DNA of 64,000 nt from Ctena decussata (lineage: Eukaryota; Mollusca; Bivalvia; Lucinida; Lucinidae), in contig OZ022498.1 of NCBI GenBank assembly GCA_963989385.1, positions 105,757,298 through 105,821,297 on the forward strand, read 5' to 3'. Every line of letters starts with the position of its first letter. The first letter of the stretch is position 1. The notes under the pieces were generated by a model. The model was given only the letters and a program-made list of their open reading frames with translations. It did no database searches and was not told the origin of the DNA. Both the position numbers and the translations under genes were made by a program. Below, piece by piece: positions 10,479 to 21,727 of this stretch.

Positions 10479-10889
10479 AAATCAATTGTTATCTGAGCAA
10501 GAAGTGTTTAATGCATTTTGTCCTCACTCTGTATTATTTATATAGACTGCTAGATAGTTTTGGCAGATATTGCAACCATTACAGCAAGTTAAGGACATAA
10601 TGCAATTCACATATATATAATGATATATTTCCTCATGATAAAGTTCATCTCATTTTCATTCCATTCTCCTATTAACCCATTTATGCCTAGTGGATTCTTC
10701 TAATTCACAGTTTGGACAGGTCCATTGATAACAGAGATGTTTGATTTGCTATTTTTCACCAGAAATTCTAATGTAAATTATATCAAAAGCTCTTATCATC
10801 AGCTGCAGTCTGATGCATCCCATCTGGGTCTAATTTGTTTGCCAAGACACCCTTTTTGGGACCCTAAGCATTAATGGTTCATTAGGCCA

Positions 10890-11169
10890 GTGCTCCAGAT
10901 ATATGAAGGGGAAATGGATAATTTGGGGACAATTTTCCTTATTTCTCCAAAAAAACGTGTTGTGACTCCTCATTAGAACTGTCTCACTGAGATGGTTCTA
11001 ATGAGGGGTCACAAAATGTTTATTTCTCCATAAAAACGTATGTTGTGACTCCTCATTAGAACTGTCTCGCTGAGATGGTTCTAATGAGGGGTCACAAAAT
11101 ATGTTTTCCTTGAAAAATAAGAAAAATTATCTCTGAATTATCCTTATTACCCCTCCTTATCTGGAGCAC
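10890..11169. mobile_element. Palindromic MITE with duplicated core (agctccagataag family)
   Basis: The ends are gtgctccagatatatgaagg and cttatctggagcac. The central ~80 bp unit (tgttgtgactcctcattaga ... ggggtcacaaa) occurs twice in tandem at about 10955-11020 and 11035-11100, unlike the single-core copies elsewhere. Confidence 0.7.
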
Positions 11170-11198
11170 AGACAGGCTGAATAACTTCACAGTCCTAC

Positions 11199-11426
11199 CT
11201 GAATCTGAATCACACTGCTCCGAGTGATTATTACACTGGCATGGTACACATGCAGCAAATTTTCCACCAAAAGCTGGTTCTCTCTTGTATCCTGGAGCAC
11301 AGGACTCACAGAACTGCCCCACATAACCTTCGGGACAAGTACAGCTCTCCACCCATGTAGCCTCAATGTCACCATCAAATCCTCGTCTCGCAGTGTCCAG
11401 ATGTATGTCATCAATGAAACCAACAC
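11199..11426 (-). CDS. LAMC1: Laminin gamma-1-like, exon 10 (end of L4, LE modules)
   Basis: The exon ends the laminin IV-A domain (GVGFIDDIHLDTARRGFDGD). It then re-enters the split LE repeat with EATWVESCTCPEGYVGQFCE and starts the next repeat (CVPCQCNNHSEQCDSDSG). The WVESCTCPxGYxGQFCExC signature is diagnostic of gamma chains after L4. The acceptor is tttcag and the donor gtagga, phase 1 on both sides (residues about 683-758). Confidence 0.96.
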
Positions 11427-12420
11427 CTGAAATGGAAAGAATTAACACTTCAGAGCTCCATATAACATACAAAGCTGTCTTACATGATATTATTGGAAAT
11501 TCAAATGAGATCCCACTGGCTAAGTCAATTCACTGCATATATATTTTTGAAGCAGTAATAACCAAGCTCACTTTTTATTCCATACTGTCTGTTTTAACTA
11601 AGGCTTTTATTGCCCTTTAAAGAATAATTTCACTTTAAAATGTCCAGTGCAAAAGCCTGCTTCAGTGAAAATGCAAATGGTACAATTTTCAAAGTGTCAC
11701 TTGCTAGACCCATTGCTTCCGTTTGCAACATGGGTTGAATACTTCATATTTAGACCCACCTGATGGCAAACTGCTTTTCTATCAATTTTACAAATGCATG
11801 ATAGGCTTTCAGCTCACAGAAGACATTTCTATCTTTTATTAGCAGCTTCTTTCCTCTACTAGCGATAGGAAATTTTCAATTTCTGCACAATGCATGTATT
11901 TCCACAATTTTAAATTAAGAAACTAGAAATGCAAGCAACTAGGATGGCTTTAAAGACAACGTTTAACAGCACTCATAGATTTTTGACATCAATGAATTTT
12001 CATGTCACTAAAAGCAGTTATGTGATGTGGCTAGCAACTTGTCACAATTAAGGTAAAATTTTGGTTCTGTCTTCTGTAAGGAAAATAAAAGTTGACAGAT
12101 AATGTTTTCCTGATATTTTCAATGTGCAAATATTCTTTTTTTAATACAAGGTCTGCACCAAATTTACTTGATATTTCAATACAGTTTAAGTTAAATTTAA
12201 ATTATAACAACTTTCTTGTCTTAAAGCTTAGTTCAAATTCAGGTTATAAATTCACTGAAAGTGAAAAAAGAAAAAATTATCTATCATCAGTCAGTCCAAG
12301 ACGAACAGGTAAATCTCGGGTTGGAATTCCAACCATGAGAAATTCCGACCCCTCAGCTGAGTTTTCCCTGTCTAACATGGACACTCATGATGAATTCTTA
12401 TATTGATGTGTCATTCTTAC
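11427..12420 (-). other. Intron 9
   Basis: AT-rich sequence with no clear gene or complete repeat seen. Confidence 0.5.
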
Positions 12421-12723
12421 CTTCTGGGTTGTATGTAGCCCTGATCTTTATTGCTGTGATATTGGCAAGAATTGATATGAACGTCTCTGCTTTCAGCTTT
12501 GGATACCACTGGTAGTTTGGATGCTCATTCAAGCGCCATCTGAACTCTTGTGCCTCTAGCCCAGGAGTAGGGTTTGACTGAGAGTAGAAAGGGGCTGATA
12601 TTTTCTGCCCAGCCCCTTCGATGCTGATGTCAAGAATAGAAGCTGCGGCTGATTCCTCTCCAATGCGTAATTTGTATGTCAGGTATTGGTTGTAGCTGAA
12701 CCTTTGGTCACCCAGGTAACGAG
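12421..12723 (-). CDS. LAMC1: Laminin gamma-1-like, exon 9 (L4 domain)
   Basis: The exon forms the core of the laminin IV-A globular domain: ARYLGDQRFSYNQYLTYKLR, IEGAGQKISAPFYSQ, EFRWRLNEHPNYQWYPKL, ending ITAIKIRATYNPEG. It matches vertebrate KFLGKQVLSYGQNLSFSFRV, and FEFQKLLNNLTSIKIRGTYS at the end. The acceptor is cttgcag and the donor gtaaga, phase 1 on both sides (residues about 582-682). NIT is a potential glycosylation site, as in vertebrate NLT at the same place. Confidence 0.95.
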
Positions 12724-13289
12724 CTGCAAGAATAGGTAAGTTTGTGTGAAATCTTTGGACTAATTTCGAGAAAACTTAATCCCAAATTTTTATAACTTAC
12801 TATTTAAAGTTTTTCTGAACATTATTTTATGCTTTGTCTGTTTACTGCTACAAGGCCTGTTTATAAAGCTACCCTAAAATATCTTGATCTGAAAATATAA
12901 TCATATCTGCCTTAATAGGCTCAGCCCAGACCACTCCAAAGCAATCCTACATCATCTGCCATTCCATCAGCAATTAGTATGACTGCTTACGACTTTTTGA
13001 CACATCACCTGATACTAAAATCAACTTGTTCAAATTTTAGGACAACTGCAATAATTGGATTATCTTAAGGTGTATAGGTACACCACCATGTTTTCTTACA
13101 CCATTTTCACAAAAGGAAGCAACTTCTGTGACTGTATGTTTCCTTTGATGATAAAGCCCTTCGAAAACAAGGTCTACCCTTTAATTTCTTTTCATAAAGG
13201 GAGGCAAAATTGAAACTAACAGTTGCTTCCCCAAAGTGTATCCATGCACCTTCAGGCATAGAAATATTTATGATTATTTCTATACATAC
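12724..13289 (-). other. Intron 8
   Basis: Contains a copy of the aaggtgtatgg...ccatgcaccttcagg inverted-repeat family at about 13066-13258, ending about 30 bp from exon 8. Nothing else recognised. Confidence 0.55.
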
Positions 13290-13415
13290 CAGGAGCAGAA
13301 AAGAAGACATAATCATTTCCATTTGGTGCAGAGATACCAAGGTTCTGTAGGATACCATTATACTGTGTCTCTATCGCTTCATTCTGTCTGTCTACACCTG
13401 TCCACCGTTGTTTAC
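13290..13415 (-). CDS. LAMC1: Laminin gamma-1-like, exon 8 (start of L4 domain)
   Basis: A short exon encoding GKQRWTGVDRQNEAIETQYN, then GILQNLGISAPNGNDYVFFS and APG. It aligns with vertebrate EDGWRAEQRDGSEASLEWSS to RYFIAP at the start of the laminin IV-A domain. The acceptor is tttatag and the donor gtatgt, phase 1 on both sides (residues about 540-581). The L4 domain is less conserved than the LE repeats, so identity rests on the reading-frame fit, the W and the YVFFSAP end. Confidence 0.88.
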
Positions 13416-14283
13416 CTATAAAGAACAGAATACAGAATACAGAATACAAATTTTTTATTTTCAGTCGGTTAGGTATAAACATAGATAACATTAGCTATGA
13501 ATAGCTATTGACCGACCTATAGCTATTGACCGAACAACAACTTATTACTATGACATCACCAATTGGTGCAAGTTTATGGAAAACATATCAGCAGGGGTAT
13601 GTTTTTCAAGGCTATTGCTAGGACAAATTCACAGTCAAAAAGAAAAACAAGCCGTGGAATGCTATGTCTCATCTGACTGTGAATTGTGACAAAACAGCTA
13701 AACCGGAAAACTTAATGAAAGTTTACACTCCAGATGACGCCACTGAAAAAGTAATATCTATATCTGGCTTCTACAAGTCACAGATGAGACAAAAGTTCTG
13801 TTCTCAAACAAATTATATATTCTTAAATGACTTAATACTGTGTCATCATTGAAACCTGTAACTATCAGCTCAACGGAGCTTTGCAATGCATGGTTTCCAA
13901 TTGTAGTGGACCAATGACTGATTATAATCTGGTCAGTTGGTTTATGCCACCAAATTTGATCATCAACTGTAACATTCATAATCAATTCTAGCTGAAAATA
14001 AATATTTGCTGTGAGAAATACAAAATTAATGTATAGAGAGAAATTGAAAATAAGATCAGTCATTGACGAAACAAGCTTCAAGACTGTTTCCACGAAAAAA
14101 GGCTCAAACCTGACAAAGCCTGTCTATAATATATTTTCTTTTTCAAACATTGTAAACAAAATGGCTATATTTAATCTGACTTTAATCTGATCAATATCTA
14201 GTTGGTTAGGTCTTCTGATTATAAACTGATGATGACTGATTGTAATTCTAAAGCAATTGCTCATCCTTAATCTCCCAACTTAC
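13416..14283 (-). other. Intron 7
   Basis: Exon 7 joins exon 8 directly in phase 1. The segment at about 13660-13800 resembles one at about 37685-37830 (acagctaaaccggaaaac / agagctaaaccagaaaac), so it is a dispersed repeat. An open stretch here was considered as an exon and rejected. Confidence 0.6.
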
Positions 14284-14420
14284 CAGTTTCAAAGTCTGAT
14301 GAGATAGTTCTTGGGAAATATCCTGTGGCATTGGTACATATTGATGAGTGACCATAACAGAAACACGAGATACAACCATAGGGATTATCTGCCTCAAGGC
14401 CAAAATACCCTGGCTTACAT
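14284..14420 (-). CDS. LAMC1: Laminin gamma-1-like, exon 7 (LE modules before L4)
   Basis: The exon finishes one LE repeat ([16 protein letters not shown]) and starts the repeat that the L4 domain interrupts ([19 protein letters not shown], then TISSDFETG). It matches vertebrate CKPGFFNLESSNPRGC and CFCFGHSSVCTNAVGY. The acceptor is atttcag (phase 2, completing AG|A) and the donor gtaagt, phase 1 (residues about 494-539). Confidence 0.95.
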
Positions 14421-15238
14421 CTGAAATAGTACATTTTATGTAAAGAAAATTCTTATGTATCAATTATACTGGGTTCTACTGCATTGTATATAAAGTGAGA
14501 TATTTTCATTAAATCTACATTACAGTATATACTGGCACAGCCCTTTTACAAAGAAGCCACTATGTAATTAGCATCACATAAAAAGGTACCCAGCGGCACG
14601 GCTGAACATGAAAATATTTAAGGAATGAATTTCATTTTCCTGAGGTTTATCCAAGTGTAAACTACATTTGGTCACGTGCAAAGTGAATGAAACCCAAAGG
14701 GGTTCATGTAAACTTTGTTAGTGACCCAATGTAATTAACACTTCGATAAACAGCATAAAAATTAAGTTTGTTGCTTATACGTTACATTCGTTTCGATCAA
14801 AACCTTCACTAAAATCTTATAAAAGCCTTAAAAATTGAAGTGGTATAACATTTACACGCTGTTTTTCTGCTAACAGCAGAAAAACTTAAATGATGTCGCT
14901 GACGTCCAATTAGGTTGTACAGAGCCATGGTTTCTTTTCACATCATTTAAAGTTGTGTGGCTCAATGTAATTATAGGACTGTAAACTACATTACATTCCA
15001 ATGGTTTACTATGGGGCTTTTCAGTAAATACACCAAGAATGTAAATATACCTTGATTAGACTGTCCTAATTTATGATAGAACTACAGCAAGCAGTTGACA
15101 GACACACAGGCCAGATAGACAAACAGCTAGATTAATCTCTGGCATTTTTAAAAAGCATGCTTTGTGGTACTCAATCCATTTGATTTATATGCTCACACTA
15201 TTTACAAAATCATTCAAACTTAACCTCACCATACATAC
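14421..15238 (-). other. Intron 6
   Basis: AT-rich; no gene. The duplicated stretches gggttcatgtaaac and ctgtaaactacattac near 14640-15010, with several inverted pieces (cagcagaaaaac), suggest a decayed element with no sharp ends. Confidence 0.45.
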
Positions 15239-15346
15239 CTATCACAGTTCTGTCCCTCCACAAATTCCTTACAAACACAGGCTCCTGTATCAGAGTTGCA
15301 CTGAGCATAGTTATTGAGACTTCCAGCATCTATACAACCACATGGT
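15239..15346 (-). CDS. LAMC1: Laminin gamma-1-like, exon 6 (LE module)
   Basis: The exon encodes PCGCIDAGSLNNYAQCNSDT, then GACVCKEFVEGQNCDR, the first part of an LE repeat whose end lies in exon 7. It matches vertebrate PCSCDPSGSIDECNIETGRC. The acceptor is attttag (phase 2) and the donor gtatgt (phase 2); residues about 458-493. Confidence 0.95.
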
Positions 15347-15412
15347 CTAAAATAAAATAGTAATACTTACACCCATATACAATAACATACTCAGCTGGCT
15401 GAAGTACTTATA

Positions 15413-17224
15413 CAGTACACGCAACGTGGAGACTTGATCTGACACGCTCTCGCGAGAAATTTTAATCTTTTCCACGAAAGTTTAGTGGGGTTTTTGCGTG
15501 TGAAATGCGTGGGAGATGCGAGACACTCGCGAGATGCGTGACGTTAAACTCGCGAGAAAACAATTTCTTTTCACGCGAGACACGCAACTTTCGAGAGAAA
15601 GGATTAACTCCATGTATGCTCAGGTGAGTCATCGGCGTCAAACTTAATCACACGTCACTTTCGAGTGGAAAGGATTAACGATTCCTATCAATTTCACAGG
15701 TCATTATATGTTGTACAGGTAATTCATTTATATTTTTAGTTTGGGCCTAAAAAAGTTGTGATTCCGGTTTCCAACCGACTGGTCTTTTTTGGCGCCGACT
15801 AAAAAATTTTTAGCGGCAAAAATTACGATCGGCAATTTCAGCCATTCCAGAAATAACCGAACAAATAGACGGCATAAACCGCTCACGCTATGACGCGTAA
15901 AGCATACCAGTTTGTCGCATAGTATACAATACTGCGCAGGCTGATCCTCATATTTACTATCAGCGTATGGAATAAGATTCCTTTCACCATTTTGTGCTCT
16001 GAGCGGCGTCCTTTGATGTCAAGGCACGAGACTGACCTATAAACGTGCTGTGTTTACGTATTTCAACAAATGCTACCGTCTTCACATTTTATTACGGCAA
16101 AGGCCCTGAATGCGTTCAGTCACCTCTAAATATGAATACATATATATTATGTTTATTAGTCCGAATACTTTGAGAATTTTTCGCGCAGCAGAATCAGTTT
16201 CTTTTTTCATATAGATAATGTGATTTTGCAACGCGGAGATCGGAATAAAAAACAAACTTCTCACCTCTTATTTTTCATTCATTTTGATGCATTTTTAAAA
16301 TCCAAACACTTTGACTATTGATCCACGACGCAAAATCATATTTTCTATATTTCTTGAAAAGAGGATGCAGCTGTGACGTATTTTTTTTTAGCTGTCAAAC
16401 CAACAGGTTTACAAATTTGCATATTTCAGCGAGCGGTTAAGCGGACGTCAATCACCTCTGAGACAGCCCATTTGCTAATCAAGTCATTGTTGTCGCATGC
16501 GCTTTTAATGGAAACTTGACAGCTCTTACATCAGAAAGTTTATATTGGTTTATAAGTAAACATTTCGGCACGTGCCACTAGCGGTATAGCTTTGAGTTCA
16601 AAAGCTGATCGAAACGCTTTGATCTTTGTGACTGTTTTGACATGGATTGGGCTATTATCGGTGGCGGCTGAGCGAAAAGTTTTGTCTGTGTCATCATTCT
16701 AGAATTTTGCTACTAAGTAACCTATTAACAATATTCTTTCAAACATAAGCCTCTCTAATTAACTCGCTGCATAATTGCAACAAAATTACGCTGATCAAGA
16801 TTGTTTATCAACACATCCTTAATTCGTAACGGTCAAACAATACTTGCGTTGAGGATGCGATCAATTAGGTTATTCACGCACGCTTACAATGTATTAATTG
16901 AACCGTTATCAGCGTCGAAAAAAATGCATTGCGAATCGTAAAGGTATATAGAAACTTGCATTTACTGTACATGTACATTGTACCTACCTGGACAAAATTC
17001 CACGCGTGATGCGAGAAAGTTTCTCGCATACATCACTCTATGAATTTCACGCGAGATGCGAGGAATTTTCTTGCGTGGAACGTGGCGATTTTCAAACACG
17101 CGAGGAAGTTTAGTGTGAAATGCGTGAGAGTTGCGAGAGAATCTCGTGGATTTTAATCCCTTCCTCGCGATTTTAAGTGTCACGCGAGAGCGTGTCAGAT
17201 CAAGTCTCCACGTTGCGTGTACTG
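15413..17224. mobile_element. 1.8 kb non-autonomous DNA transposon with cgcgag-rich ends
   Basis: The terminal inverted repeats are almost identical for at least 45 bp (CAGTACACGCAACGTGGAGA onward). They sit between TA dinucleotides at 15411-15412 and 17225-17226, consistent with a Tc1/mariner-type TA target. Subterminal regions repeat motifs such as cacgcgagatgcgag many times. No transposase-like reading frame is recognisable inside, so the element is non-autonomous or decayed. Confidence 0.75.
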
Positions 17225-17225
17225 T

Positions 17226-17590
17226 ATCTAAGTGACAGTAACATATTCAACTGACTGAAATATTTCTATCCACATGACAATTACATATTGAACTGACTGA
17301 AATACTTAACTATAGGAAAATTACATATTCAAGTTATCATTGTGACAATTCCATATTGAACTGACTGAAATATTTAACTATAGGAAAATTACATATTCAA
17401 GTTATCATTGTGACAATTCCATATTGAACTGACTGAAATACTTAACTATAGGAAAATTACATATTCAAGTTATCTATGTGACAATTACATATTCAACTGA
17501 CTGGAATACTTTTAACTTTGAGACAATTACTGTACCTACACAACAATTACATGTTCAACTGACCACAATACTTATATCTATGTGACAATT
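17226..17590. repeat. Minisatellite, about 68 bp unit
   Basis: Units starting ctgactgaaatacttaacta recur at about 17293, 17361 and 17429, exactly 68 bp apart; more diverged units flank them. The array abuts the right end of the 1.8 kb transposon. Confidence 0.8.
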
Positions 17591-17784
17591 ATATACAGTC
17601 AAGGGCCAAAGGAAATTCCATGAAAGTTAATTTTCCAATAGACTTTATTGTGCTTTTCTTTTACTGGAAATTCATTTTTGGCACCATACTGTGCCCTTAT
17701 AAGGGCAGCTAATCTGAGGTGGATACAACACAGGATGCTCACTGGTGCTTGATGCACTAGTACCAAACTGTAAACAGTTTTATA

Positions 17785-18022
17785 TGAGTCGCGACACGAG
17801 AAACCCAACAATGTGGTTGTGCGCCCAACGCAGACTCAGATCAGCCTGGGCATCCCCCCAGTCTGATCAGAGTCTTCACTGTCCGCATGGAGGGAGCTTA
17901 GACCCTTAACTACCCTTTAAGGGCTCAGCCAAGAGTCTGATCAGACTAGGCGGGTGCCCAAGCTGATCTGAGTCTGCGCTGTGCGCACAACCACTTGGTT
18001 GGTTTTCTCGTGTCGCGGCTCA
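17785..18022. mobile_element. MITE of the gagccgcgacacga family, copy 3
   Basis: Starts tgagtcgcgacacgagaaac and ends ctcgtgtcgcggctca, with TATA on each side (ttttata / tatattt), a possible target duplication. Confidence 0.85.
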
Positions 18023-18076
18023 TATATTTCTTGGTTACAGTATACGCAGCAACAACAAACACTACATGAGAACCCC

Positions 18077-18322
18077 TGGGCCTAGTTATTCAAAACTAAT
18101 GACATCGTTAGTTAACGATTTGTTAAAATTTCAAACAATTATATCTCAAATATGCCAATACTTTTGTTGTAAAAATGTGAGAAGCTTTTGCACAGCAAAA
18201 GCTTCTCACATTTTTTCAACAAAAAATATGAGTGAATTTGATTATAAAGTCATAAAACACTTAAGGAGTTGACCTCTTAACGAGATCGTTAGGCTAACGA
18301 TGCTTTGAACAACTGGGCCCTG
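18077..18322. mobile_element. MITE with TIR cagggcccagttgttcaaa
   Basis: The left end is tgggcctagttattcaaaac and the right end gctttgaacaactgggccct. The centre is a hairpin of gtgagaagcttttgc and its complement. Related copies occur at about 988-1219, 20023-20254 and 51284-51527. Confidence 0.75.
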
Positions 18323-18365
18323 TTGTTGAACACATCCGCAATATGATGAGTCCAGCATCACTCAC

Positions 18366-18672
18366 CTACAGCCATAAACACTGAAATCATAGTAGTTATC
18401 TTCACATCTTTCGCAATATTGCCCTGTCACTCCAGGTTTACACAAGCACTGCCCATCCTCGTCACACTGTAGATCCTCAGAGCCTGTCTCATCACAGTTA
18501 CACGGAGTACAGCGGTTTGTCCGTTTATTAATGTAGTGGTTGGGCAGACACTGTTCACAGTGGATACCACCTCGGTTGTCACGGCAGTTTGTACAGTGAC
18601 CACCATGGCCAGTTTTCCTGTATAACTCCTCGTCAAAGTAACACTCATTACTCATACCATTACAGTCGCAGG
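18366..18672 (-). CDS. LAMC1: Laminin gamma-1-like, exon 5 (two LE modules)
   Basis: The exon covers LE repeats 2 and 3: PCDCNGMSNECYFDEELYRK, then TGHGGHCTNCRDNRGGIHCE, then TPCNCDETGSEDLQCDEDGQ, ending FSVYGC. The CYFDxELYRxTGHGGHCTNC run is one of the most conserved parts of gamma chains and fixes the identification. The acceptor is attcag (phase 1 in; exon 4 C plus CC gives Pro) and the donor gtgagt (phase 2 out); residues about 356-457. Confidence 0.97.
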
Positions 18673-19314
18673 CTGAATAGAAAAATGAAATTCTCATTTA
18701 GAAGATAACTCTTGTTATCAGGGACTACTCTGGACCCCAAAAACTCAGCGACTCAACTTCGTCCTCCAGCTGAAACAAGGCAATGTTTTTTGCAACAAGG
18801 CAAAGTGTGAAAATCATATAAATTTACGCTTTGAAGGGCAAACAGGTACTTTACACTGTGCAAATCCACCACGTCTCATCAATCAATCCTTGGGAATCTA
18901 GAAAATTGAAAAATAAAGACTCTAATCAGTCTCCGTAGATGTGCTATCTGCATCAATAATAAATGAAGGCATTATGGTTTCAGGTGTCATTTCATGTGAC
19001 ACCAATCAAGTAAAACATTTTAACTCACTGCTGCTGGCTACTGCATTGAGAAGTTCAGTAAACTTATGAGCCGTGTCATATAAAATGGAACATGCGAAGA
19101 GTGCAGACAGACTAGCTTTCATGTAGGTAATTGCTCTTCACTGAGTAGCACTGCCATTCATGATCAAACAATATTAGTTGCAAACGGTATACACCAGTCC
19201 AACCGCAGCAGGCTGATATGAGTATCTGTTATCAGCGTACAGGATAAGGTACTTTCTCAAGGATCGATTAACTCTTTGAGCTGCATATGACAGTCCATTG
19301 AATATGGTACTTAC
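18673..19314 (-). other. Intron 4
   Basis: 642 bp with no gene or clear repeat seen. Confidence 0.5.
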
Positions 19315-19481
19315 GCAGACATTCCATGCCGTCAGTTTCAGTGGCCCGAGCCCAGGGTCTGTCATTGTAAAATGGCAAACAAATATTACAGTTTGGTCCA
19401 GTTGTGTTGTGCACACAATCACACTTCATGTTACGATCTGGTCCTATACTGCAAGCTGTCGCGTGACCATTACATTTACAC
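19315..19481 (-). CDS. LAMC1: Laminin gamma-1-like, exon 4 (first LE module)
   Basis: The exon encodes CKCNGHATACSIGPDRNMKC, then DCVHNTTGPNCNICLPFYND, RPWARATETDGMECL, the first LE repeat after the LN domain. It matches vertebrate CKCNGHASECMKNEFDKLVC and LPFFNDRPWRRATAESASEC. The acceptor is tttttcag (phase 2 in) and the donor GC|gtaagt (phase 1 out); residues about 300-355. Confidence 0.96.
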
Positions 19482-19518
19482 CTGAAAAAAAATCAGAAAG
19501 ACCCATCAAATGATGATA

Positions 19519-19733
19519 TGAGCCACTGGTATGTGCACCCAGCAAAAACTCAGATCAGCCTGGGCGGATAGTCTGATCAGAGTCTTCGCTGTGTGCTGTA
19601 AGGGTTGCTAAGGGTCTATGCTACCTTCATTTGGACAGTGAAGACTCTGATCAGACCGGGCCAAGGCCAAGGCTGATCTGAGTCTTTGCTGGGCGCACAT
19701 GCCACTGTGTTGGGTTTGTCGTGTCATGGCTCA
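19519..19733. mobile_element. MITE of the gagccgcgacacga family, copy 4 (shortened)
   Basis: Starts tgagccactggtatgtgcac and ends gtcgtgtcatggctca. The left arm lacks about 20 bp present in the other copies (the gcgacacgacaaaaccaa part), so it probably carries a small internal deletion. Confidence 0.75.
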
Positions 19734-20022
19734 GTTATATTCTAACAACAGAACTGCAAAAATCTTGTGTATTTTGTTCCATAATTACCCTGAATATTGA
19801 AAAATTAAACCTATCACTGTATTTATTATATTTCTAATAAATGCCCCCTTTCTAATTAAGACCCCGCTTGTTTTTGTGATAAAAAGGCTGAATTCCACCA
19901 AATTGGTTTTAGACCATCAAAATTTGTCATTTACTGCACAAATGTCATTTTAGGACTTGTGAACTGCAATGCCCACTGGGTATTTATAGGAAAAATATGG
20001 AATTTTAAAATCTTAAGATCTG

Positions 20023-20254
20023 GACCCAACTGTTCAACACAAAGTTGTCAGTCATGTACTGTTCAGCATTCTAGCACATAAAATCAAGTGTGCTAATATT
20101 TTTGTCAAAGACATGTGAGGAGCTTTTGCACAACTGCAAAAGCTCATCACGTTTTTGGGGGCAAAAATTTGCAGTGTTTTTGCGTAAAATACACCTAACA
20201 ATATAACAGCTTATTAACTAACAACATCATCAGCTTTCAACAACCCGACCCTGA
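20023..20254. mobile_element. Diverged MITE with TIR cagggcccagttgttcaaa
   Basis: Left end ctggacccaactgttcaaca, right end ctttcaacaacccgaccctg. The central hairpin pairs gtgaggagcttttgc with gcaaaagctcatcac. It is more diverged than the copy at 18077. Confidence 0.6.
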
Positions 20255-20483
20255 TGATGTGTCAACAAAAGACTGTTCCTATATGAGAAGTCTGAGCTGT
20301 GTCTACACTTTGCACAAGCATTTTTGGTCTAAAAAAAACAACATCCCAACAACTGTAATATATATCTACATTATATATCTATATATCTCTATTACTGCAA
20401 GCAGCAAAATGTCAGTAAATGCTTAATTGAAATGCTTGTAGGGGTTTAAAGTCACAATTCTCATAACAGTCCTTTGGTCTTCA

Positions 20484-20645
20484 GGAGCGGCTGTAGTGTA
20501 GTGGATAACACTCCGGACTACCAATCCAAGGATTGCAAGATTGATCACTCGCTTCTCCGGTCTTTCGGATGAGACTTTAAACTGAGGTCCTGTCTACATA
20601 TGACCTCGTTGTTGGTGGGACTTTAAACCCGAGTTCACTCACTCA
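20484..20645 (+). mobile_element. tRNA-derived SINE with tcac-repeat tail
   Basis: The head reads ggagcggctgtagtgtagtg, then gataacactccgg; an A-box-like and a diverged B-box-like segment (gattgatcactc) follow. It ends with ttcactcactcactgaaa. The same head starts the dimeric SINE at 28246-28469 (minus), and the same tail occurs inverted near 26170. Confidence 0.65.
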
Positions 20646-20760
20646 CTGAAATATACCAATATATCCATTTCCAAACCGTTTTATTTTGGTGAAACTTCGC
20701 ACTGCAAAGTTTCAAGAAAATAAAACCTTTCACAAATATTTCCTGATTTACAATTCTTAC

Positions 20761-20891
20761 CTTGCTCCAACTGCCAAATCATCAATAGCGTAGAAGTAGG
20801 ATCTCAGTACTCTAGGGTCACCGAAGATCTCGTCTCCAAACGTGTTCATACGAGTCAGCACAATTCGGATATCTGTGGCTGTCACCCATTC
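20761..20891 (-). CDS. LAMC1: Laminin gamma-1-like, exon 3 (end of LN domain)
   Basis: The exon encodes [44 protein letters not shown]: the last strands of the laminin N-terminal (LN) polymerisation domain. It matches vertebrate [20 protein letters not shown] and LKSYYYAISDFAVGGR. The acceptor is ttttgcag (phase 0 in) and the donor gtaaga (phase 2 out); residues about 257-299. Confidence 0.96.
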
Positions 20892-20935
20892 CTGCAAAAA
20901 ACAATTTTAGTATAATTTACACTAAATAATTTATG

Positions 20936-21345
20936 GGTACACCTCTATGTTTTTCCACCATTTTCAAGAAGGGAAACAACTTTTGTGGCTTTCTGTTTGC
21001 TTCCCTGGACAGTAAATAGTACAGCCAGTACAGCTTCCATTCTAATCCCATAGCTTGTACCGATATGTTATTTGTACATGTATTCATATATGTATGTCAA
21101 TGGAAAAGCGAAATAAATATGTTTAAACCAAAGCCTTTTCCAAAATGAGGTCTACTCCCAAAGGAAAGAATCTGCTCCTCTAGGAGCAGATTCTTTCCTT
21201 TGGGAGTTGACCTCTATGAGCAGATTCTTTCCTTTGGGAGTTGACCTCTAGGAGCAGATTCTTTCCTTAGAGAGATGACCTCCACTGAGATTAAGGCAAA
21301 ACTGAAAGTGACAAAGTTACTTTCCCAGGAAGTTCATCCAGCCAC
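20936..21345. repeat. Inverted-repeat element with internal 42-bp-scale duplications
   Basis: The left end tgggtacacctctatg and right end catccagccaccttaaa match the ends of the copies at 13066-13258, 49654-49903 and 62004-62228. In the middle ggagcagattctttcctttg is repeated three times in tandem, an expansion not seen in the other copies. Confidence 0.6.
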
Positions 21346-21501
21346 CTTAAAGTACATGTACATGTATTGTAATGCCTGAGCTAACTGTATAGGTCTGAAT
21401 GGGCAGTCAGATCAGGTTTCACCTAAGGAACAGTTTCTGCCCTGCTTGCCAGTGTGTTTGAGGAGAGGAGCAGTCTGATCTTGGTCTTTTTTGATGAATT
21501 T

Positions 21502-21727
21502 GATGCTTAACGTCCACAGTAAACAGCTCTGGTCATGTCAGGACGGTCATTTAACCTAACCACTCTATTCCTGGGCAGGCTTAGACCTCCTAAGCAGTTA
21601 ACCAGTACTAAGTGCACATACTTTCGCCAGTAACTGACAACTGCCCTTCTCGAATCAGCCGAAGGAGAAATGAAAGTATGTGGCCAGACCGCTGATCTGG
21701 GTCTGCATAGCTTGTCAATACATATGT
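21502..21727 (-). mobile_element. SINE body and 3' tail, 5'-truncated
   Basis: On the minus strand it runs from ggccacatactttcatttct through ggcagttgtcagttactggc to a 3' end ggacgttaagcatcaaattc. The same tail occurs at 26259-26375 (followed by an atca microsatellite), near 49206-49258 and at the right edge (63974-64000). The tRNA-like head is mostly missing. Confidence 0.65.

Larger units (their letters stand above)
9997..11198 (-). other. Intron 10
   Basis: Contains a minus-strand SINE fragment (about 10390-10478) and an internally duplicated palindromic MITE (10890-11169) that ends about 30 bp from the exon 10 donor. No exon is missing between exons 10 and 11. Confidence 0.6.
15347..18365 (-). 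other. Intron 5
   Basis: Contains a 1.8 kb TIR element (15413-17224), a 68-bp tandem repeat (about 17226-17590), a MITE copy (17785-18022) and another MITE (18077-18322). No extra laminin exon is needed. Confidence 0.65.
19482..20760 (-). other. Intron 3
   Basis: Contains a shortened MITE (19519-19733), a cagttgttcaa-family MITE (about 20023-20254) and a tRNA-derived SINE (20484-20645). Confidence 0.6.

Noticed and set aside
13840..13990. Open stretch with a good acceptor in intron 7 (LELIMNVTVDDQIWWHKPTD), possible extra laminin exon
   Set aside because: Exon 7 joins exon 8 directly in phase 1 and in register with the family. In the spliced frame this stretch meets a stop after a few codons, and the peptide has no laminin resemblance.
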